Assembly (NCBI GenBank): GCA_027489105.1
Contig: JAIYAJ010000327.1
Span: 1 to 9,809 of the forward strand
From: Zymomonas sp.
GTDB taxonomy: Bacteria; Pseudomonadota; Alphaproteobacteria; Sphingomonadales; Sphingomonadaceae
Reading direction: 5' to 3'
DNA length: 9,809 bases
The position numbers were made by a program, and so were the translations under genes. The notes beneath the pieces were generated by a model. It was not told the origin of the DNA. It did no database searches and saw only the letters and a list, made by a program, of their open reading frames with translations. Below are positions 5,857 through 9,809 of this stretch, piece by piece. Each line of letters opens with the position of its first letter. Position 1 is the first letter of the stretch.

Positions 5857-7101
5857 TCAGGCGGGCGTCAGCCTCACGTCGAGATTTTTCAGGCCGTTGA
5901 TGAAGTTGGACCGGAAACGACGTGGCGGCTGCACCACCTCGAAGGATCTAACATGCGAGGCGAGGAGGCCAAAGGCCACGCGCAGCTGCATCTCGGCGAG
6001 ACGCGAGCCGACGCAGACATGCTGTCCGCTGCCGAAACCGAGATGCTGGATATTGCCCCGCGCGACGTCGAAGCGGTGCGGATCGGCGAAGACGCTCTCG
6101 TCGCGATTGGCCGCGATGTACCACATCACCACTTTGTCGCCCTGGCGCACCCGCTGCCCGCCGATCTCGGTATCGGCGGTCGCGGTGCGGCGCATGTGCA
6201 TGACAGGGCTGGCGTGGCGCACCATCTCGCGCACGCCGGTCTTGAGCAGGTCGGGATCCTGCCGGATCGCCTCCCACTGCTCGGGGCTGTCGGAGAAGGC
6301 CGCGATGCTGTGGCTGATCGAATTGCGCGTCGTCTCGTTCGCGCCCACCAGCGCGAGAATGAGATTGCCCAGGAACTCGCGGAAGGACACAGGCGCACCG
6401 TCGACTTCCATCGTCGCCAGCAGCGTGGCGAGGTCCTGTCCCGGCGTTGCGCGCCGCTCCTCGAACAGGCGCTCCGCAAAGGCAAGGAACTCGCCCATGA
6501 TCTTCGCCATCGCCTCGGGCGACTGGCGGAAGTCGGGATCGTCTTCGCCGACGAAGGCGTTGGTCCAGTGGTAGAGATCGACCCACATGTCGGACGGCAG
6601 GTCGAACAGCTCGCACAGGGTGAGCAGCGGCAGTGGCGCCGAGAGCAGGGGGACGATATCGACGGTCTCGCCGAGCGGAATGCGGGCGATCAGCGCTTCG
6701 CAGCGTTCACGCACACGCTGCTCGATGCCGGCGAGCCGCCCCGGCGCGACCGCCGGCATGATGAACTTGCGATATTGGGTATGGAGGGGCGGATCGACCG
6801 AGATGAAGGGGATGCCGATGGCGGACTCGCCGGCACCGGTCAGCCCCACTTCATTCTCGTTGAAGATCCGGTGGCCGCCATTTTTGTAGGCCGACGAGAA
6901 GAGCCGGGGATTCTTCGATACTTCGACGATGTCGGCATAGCGGGTAAGCGCCCAGAAACCGGGACCATCGCTCTCGGGGTTCCAATGGACCGGGCTCTCC
7001 CGCCGGAGGCGATCGAACAGGTCGTGCGGTACCCGGTCGAGATAGAGGTCCGGATCCTTGAGATCCGCAGGGGCGATGGTCGTGGCCACGGGGGCGCTCA
7101 C
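5857..7101 (-). CDS. Cytochrome P450 monooxygenase (bacterial soluble class I type)
   Basis: Soluble haem monooxygenase of 414 residues, without a membrane anchor. The haem-binding loop FGSGQHVCVG holds the cysteine ligand C363. The K-helix ExxR is E292/R295, and the I-helix oxygen-activation motif is GANETTRN (253-260). The segments MRRTATADTEIGG and WYIAANRDESVFADPHRFD recall CYP124, CYP125 and CYP142, and more loosely CYP108 and CYP111. Those families hydroxylate methyl or terminal carbons of branched isoprenoids, sterol side chains and monoterpenes. The alcohol and aldehyde dehydrogenases in the same operon fit such a hydroxylation. The start is the GTG at 7101, only 7 nt after the receptor stop and without a clear Shine-Dalgarno sequence, so translational coupling is likely; another GTG at codon 5 is possible. 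Electron-transfer partners are not encoded in the window. The CYP subfamily and substrate are not settled. Confidence 0.95.
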   Translation of the reverse strand: MSAPVATTIAPADLKDPDLYLDRVPHDLFDRLRRESPVHWNPESDGPGFWALTRYADIVEVSKNPRLFSSAYKNGGHRIFNENEVGLTGAGESAIGIPFISVDPPLHTQYRKFIMPAVAPGRLAGIEQRVRERCEALIARIPLGETVDIVPLLSAPLPLLTLCELFDLPSDMWVDLYHWTNAFVGEDDPDFRQSPEAMAKIMGEFLAFAERLFEERRATPGQDLATLLATMEVDGAPVSFREFLGNLILALVGANETTRNSISHSIAAFSDSPEQWEAIRQDPDLLKTGVREMVRHASPVMHMRRTATADTEIGGQRVRQGDKVVMWYIAANRDESVFADPHRFDVARGNIQHLGFGSGQHVCVGSRLAEMQLRVAFGLLASHVRSFEVVQPPRRFRSNFINGLKNLDVRLTPA

Positions 7102-7108
7102 CGGCCGG

Positions 7109-9364
7109 TCAGAAGCTGTAGCGGGCGCTGACGCCGAAGGTGCGCGGCGTGCCCGGGATCAGGAAGTTGTAGGGGAAGCCGGCACCGCGCAGATCGAGGC
7201 CATAGGTATAGATCTTGCGATTGAACGCGTTGTTGATCCAGCCGCGCAGCTGCACCGGCCCGTGGGTCCATGCGATCGAGGCGTTGACCTTCGCATAGGC
7301 GCCCTGCTGCAGTTCCGAATTGACCTGCCCGGTTCCGGTGGCGTTGGTCGCGTTGAACGGCGAGAAATACTGCCGGCTGAAATAGTTCATCACCGGCGAG
7401 AAGGTCACGCTGTCGGTGCCATTGTCGAAGAATGTCCAGTCGGCACCGAGCGTCGCGGTCCAGCGCGGCGCGAAGGGCAGCGAATTGCCCGAGAGGTCGG
7501 TGTTCTGCAGCGTCAGCGTCTTGTATTTCGCGCTGAGATAGCCGGCCGAGGCATTGATCGTGAAGCCGCGCACCACGCGATAGGTGGCTTCGACCTCGCC
7601 GCCATAGACTTCCGACTTGGGCGCATTGACCAGGAAAGAGACCGGGCCTGGGCGGGTGTCCTGCACCTGCTGGTTGCTATAGTCATAGTAGAAGCCTGCC
7701 GCCGACAGCGTCAGCGCATTGTCGAGGAAGCGGCCCTTGATGCCCGCCTCATAGGCGTTGACCCGTTCCGGATCGATATAGGTGATGCCCACCGACGAGG
7801 TGTAGCCGCCGCCGTTGAAGGCGCCGGAGCGATAGCCGCGGCTGTAGCTGGCATAGAGCAGCGTGCCGCTGTCGAGCGTGTAGCTCAGCGCGACGCGACC
7901 GGTGAGCGCGTTGTTCCGGCCGGAGATCGCGTAGCGGGCGGCGGGATTATAGGCGCAGGTGCCGGCTACGCCGGCACAGGGTACGGTCGAGGCGAGCGGG
8001 GTTTCCGCGCCGCCGATATTGCCGGCGAAGAGATAGGCGAAACCGTCGCTATAGCGGGAGCGGTCCCAAGTGTAGCGCGCGCCGAGAGTCAGCACCAGCT
8101 TGTCGGTCAGATCATAGTCGCCCTGGAGGAAGGCGGCATAGGATTTGCGGGTCTGGCGATAATGCTGGAAGAAGCCGCCGTTCACGCCCGGCCCGAGCGC
8201 GCTGGCGATGTTGAAGAGATTGTCGGTAACCGTGCGGTCCCAGCCATAGAAAGCGCCGCCGACGAGCTTGAGCTTCTCGCCCTCATAGTTGATCCGGGCT
8301 TCTTCGCTGAACTGACGGAAGTTCGACCGCCAGTTGATGTCGAGGACGTCGAGTGGGGAGCCGTCGGCTGCCTGCTGGAGATTCTGCTTGCCGCCATCAT
8401 AGGAGGTGATCGAGGTCAGCGTCATCTCCGGGGTCAGTTCCAGCGCGACGTTCGCCGCGCCACCCCAGGCATCGGTGCGGTTGTCGCCGATCCGGTTCTC
8501 GTTGACCTTGAAGAAACCCTGGCCCGGCGTGGCGGGGCCGGTCAGGCCGTGTACGCCCGCCTGCGTTCCGCGATCGCGACCGGCATAGGCGCGGATCTTG
8601 ATGTCCAGCCCGCCATTGCCGGGCTTGGCGCGCAGGTAGAAACGGCCCTGGAGCGTGTCGACGCTGTTGGCGTCGCGGCCACCCGCGGCGACGTTGCGGA
8701 TCTGGCCGTCGCCCTTTTCGTAATTGCCCGCGACGCGAACGCCGACCTGGTCCTCGACGATGGTCGTCTCGACCGCGCCCTGCGCACGGAAGGTGTCGAA
8801 ATTGCCGTAGCCGGCCTCGAAATAGCCGTTGCTGCCTTCGAGCTTCGGCGCGCGGGTCACGAAATTGATCGCACCGCCGGTGGTATTGCGGCCGAACAAG
8901 GTGCCCTGCGGCCCGCGCAGCACCTCGACCCGGTCGAGGTCGAACAGGCCCATGCCGTGGCTGGTGCGCGCGGCGATGTACACGTCGTCGATATAGACGC
9001 CGACCGGCGACGCCTGGTTGCTGTTATATTCGTTCGCGACAGAAATGCCGCGCAGCGAGAAATTCGGCTGGGTGCTGCCATAGGGGCTGCTCACCTGCAG
9101 GTTGGGCACCGCCGTCGCCAGATTGGCCGAATTGGTGATGCCCTTGTTCTGCAGCGTGTCGCCGTTCAGCGCGGAGATGGCGAGCGGCACGGTCAGCAGC
9201 GACTGCGAGCGGCGCTGCGCGGTCACGACGATGTCGGCGATATCTTCGGTTACCGAAGCATCCGCCGCCTGAGGTGCAGAGGTCTGGGCCTGGGCGACCG
9301 TAGCGAGAGAAATGCCGGCGGCCAGAAAGGCGGGCAGGGACAATGTCCGGAAAGCAGTGCGCAT
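7109..9364 (-). CDS. TonB-dependent outer-membrane receptor
   Basis: Receptor of 751 residues that would import a substrate across the outer membrane using TonB-ExbBD energy. Residues 1-26 form a signal peptide ending VAQA. A TonB box DIVVTAQ is at 44-50. The plug domain (about 55-172) contains GVYIDDVYIA, DRVEVLRGPQGTLFGRNTTGGAINFVT and other family blocks. The rest is a beta-barrel ending in YSF with the terminal Phe typical of outer-membrane proteins. No N-terminal signalling domain for an anti-sigma factor is present. C463 and C470 could form a disulfide in an outer loop. The start is the ATG at 9364, with GGAGGAG 6 nt upstream; the ATG at 9379 overlaps that site and the open frame runs to 9487 without support. 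It is the first gene of the operon, so the imported molecule is probably the P450 substrate rather than iron, though this is inferred. Confidence 0.95.
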   Translation of the reverse strand: MRTAFRTLSLPAFLAAGISLATVAQAQTSAPQAADASVTEDIADIVVTAQRRSQSLLTVPLAISALNGDTLQNKGITNSANLATAVPNLQVSSPYGSTQPNFSLRGISVANEYNSNQASPVGVYIDDVYIAARTSHGMGLFDLDRVEVLRGPQGTLFGRNTTGGAINFVTRAPKLEGSNGYFEAGYGNFDTFRAQGAVETTIVEDQVGVRVAGNYEKGDGQIRNVAAGGRDANSVDTLQGRFYLRAKPGNGGLDIKIRAYAGRDRGTQAGVHGLTGPATPGQGFFKVNENRIGDNRTDAWGGAANVALELTPEMTLTSITSYDGGKQNLQQAADGSPLDVLDINWRSNFRQFSEEARINYEGEKLKLVGGAFYGWDRTVTDNLFNIASALGPGVNGGFFQHYRQTRKSYAAFLQGDYDLTDKLVLTLGARYTWDRSRYSDGFAYLFAGNIGGAETPLASTVPCAGVAGTCAYNPAARYAISGRNNALTGRVALSYTLDSGTLLYASYSRGYRSGAFNGGGYTSSVGITYIDPERVNAYEAGIKGRFLDNALTLSAAGFYYDYSNQQVQDTRPGPVSFLVNAPKSEVYGGEVEATYRVVRGFTINASAGYLSAKYKTLTLQNTDLSGNSLPFAPRWTATLGADWTFFDNGTDSVTFSPVMNYFSRQYFSPFNATNATGTGQVNSELQQGAYAKVNASIAWTHGPVQLRGWINNAFNRKIYTYGLDLRGAGFPYNFLIPGTPRTFGVSARYSF

Positions 9365-9575
9365 AGACCTCTCCTCCATGTTGATTCGGCCTGTTCCGGC
9401 CGTTGGTCCTGACGCCGATGTAGGGGAAGACGTCCGCGCTGGCTTTACATGGCAATGACGCGACTTTTGACATTTCTTGCGCGTCATCTTGCCTCACGGG
9501 GACCGGGTGATGCTTTTGCGAGCGCGATAAGCGCGCGTGCTTCCGGGCGCCGCACACCCTTTGGAGAGGCGTCCC
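9365..9575. promoter_or_regulatory. Divergent control region between the receptor operon and the acyl-CoA synthetase gene
   Basis: A 211-bp gap between two divergent start codons, so both promoters and their operators should lie here. The main structure is the inverted repeat at 9451-9493. TTGACA (9467-9472, plus strand) matches a consensus -35 box, but no good -10 box lies 16-18 nt after it, which would fit an activator-dependent promoter. On the minus strand TGTAAA (9445-9450) is a weak -10 candidate. A small CGGCC/GGCCG hairpin (9387-9402) falls in the 5' leader of the receptor mRNA. Confidence 0.6.
9451..9493. promoter_or_regulatory. Inverted repeat, candidate operator
   Basis: ATGACGCG (9455-9462) and CGCGTCAT (9480-9487) are perfect arms 17 nt apart. 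Further out, GGCA (9451-9454) and TGCC (9490-9493) also pair if a 2-nt bulge is allowed. The consensus-like TTGACA lies between the arms. The position midway between the two divergent genes suggests a regulator binding site; which regulator is unknown. Confidence 0.5.
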
Positions 9576-9809
9576 ATGCATCCTTCCCACTTCGCCGCGA
9601 GCAAGCCTGCTTCGCCTGCGATCATCATGGCCGAGAGCGGCGAGACGATCAGCTATGCCGCGCTCGACGCCGCCGCCAATCGCGGCGCGCATCTGCTGCG
9701 CCGGCTTGGCCTGCGGCGTGGAGACGTGATCGCGGTGATGGCGGACAATGACGCGAGCCTGTTCGACATCGGCTGGGCAGCGCAGCGGACCGGCCTCTAT
9801 CTCACCAGC
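9576..9809 (+). CDS. Acyl-CoA synthetase / AMP-dependent ligase, N-terminal part
   Basis: The first 78 codons of a gene that runs off the right edge. The ATG at 9576 has GGAGAGG 6 nt upstream. The visible sequence follows the usual N-terminus of acyl-CoA synthetases: HFAASKPASPAIIM, then GETISYAALDAAANRGAHLL, the block GLRRGDVIAVMADN and DIGWAAQRTGLYLTS. The ATP-binding P-loop-like motif (TSGTTG type) and the rest of the catalytic domain lie outside the window. The expected reaction is ATP-dependent coupling of a carboxylic acid to coenzyme A, which would activate the acid made by the aldehyde dehydrogenase for beta-oxidation. It is divergent from the operon and probably shares its control region. 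The acid used cannot be told from this part. Confidence 0.85.
   Translation, partial: MHPSHFAASKPASPAIIMAESGETISYAALDAAANRGAHLLRRLGLRRGDVIAVMADNDASLFDIGWAAQRTGLYLTS

Noticed and set aside
5018..7131. Long plus-strand open frames opposite the AraC and P450 genes
   Set aside because: Shadow frames: no family motifs, and they are antisense to genes with complete catalytic or DNA-binding signatures.
7058..9412. 784-codon plus-strand open frame opposite the TonB-dependent receptor
   Set aside because: Same GC effect. The minus strand has signal peptide, TonB box, plug and barrel ending, and the plus frame has no recognisable domain.
9365..9487. Longer receptor N-terminus starting at the ATG at 9487 or 9379
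   Set aside because: The extra residues would precede the signal peptide, and the 9379 ATG overlaps the strong ribosome binding site of the 9364 start.

Overview
The window is GC-rich chromosomal DNA from a bacterium that looks like a sphingomonad (Alphaproteobacteria, order Sphingomonadales). The reasons are the base composition, a TonB-dependent receptor with the TonB box DIVVTAQ leading a catabolic operon, and the style of the P450 and acyl-CoA synthetase genes. No species can be named from the sequence alone.

Left part (1-2365). A periplasmic cyclophilin-type peptidyl-prolyl isomerase gene runs off the left edge on the minus strand. It is divergent from a complete tRNA-Ser(GGA) gene at 686-776. 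About 20 bp after the tRNA lies an IS481-family insertion sequence (about 798-2078). It has an intact DDE transposase, imperfect 37-bp terminal repeats that each hold two copies of a 12-bp motif 25 bp apart, and a perfect 36-bp palindrome covering the ribosome binding site of the transposase. Next comes about 290 bp of mostly non-coding DNA, the first 130 bp of which is clearly poorer in GC (about 45%). It holds short inverted repeats and possibly a gene remnant.

Right part (2366-9809). Five tightly packed minus-strand genes, transcribed right to left, form one operon: TonB-dependent outer-membrane receptor, cytochrome P450, AraC-family regulator, aldehyde dehydrogenase and zinc alcohol dehydrogenase. 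The gaps are only 7, 17, 11 and 28 nt. Divergent from the operon across a 211-bp control region, a plus-strand acyl-CoA synthetase (AMP-ligase) gene begins and runs off the right edge.

Together these genes describe a coherent route, which is inferred. A hydrophobic compound is taken up by the receptor, and the P450 hydroxylates a methyl or terminal carbon. The alcohol dehydrogenase oxidises the alcohol to the aldehyde, the aldehyde dehydrogenase makes the acid, and the divergent ligase forms the CoA thioester for beta-oxidation. The P450 resembles CYP124/CYP125/CYP142 and CYP108/CYP111 types, so isoprenoid, terpenoid or steroid-side-chain substrates are the best guess. No ferredoxin or ferredoxin reductase is present in the window.
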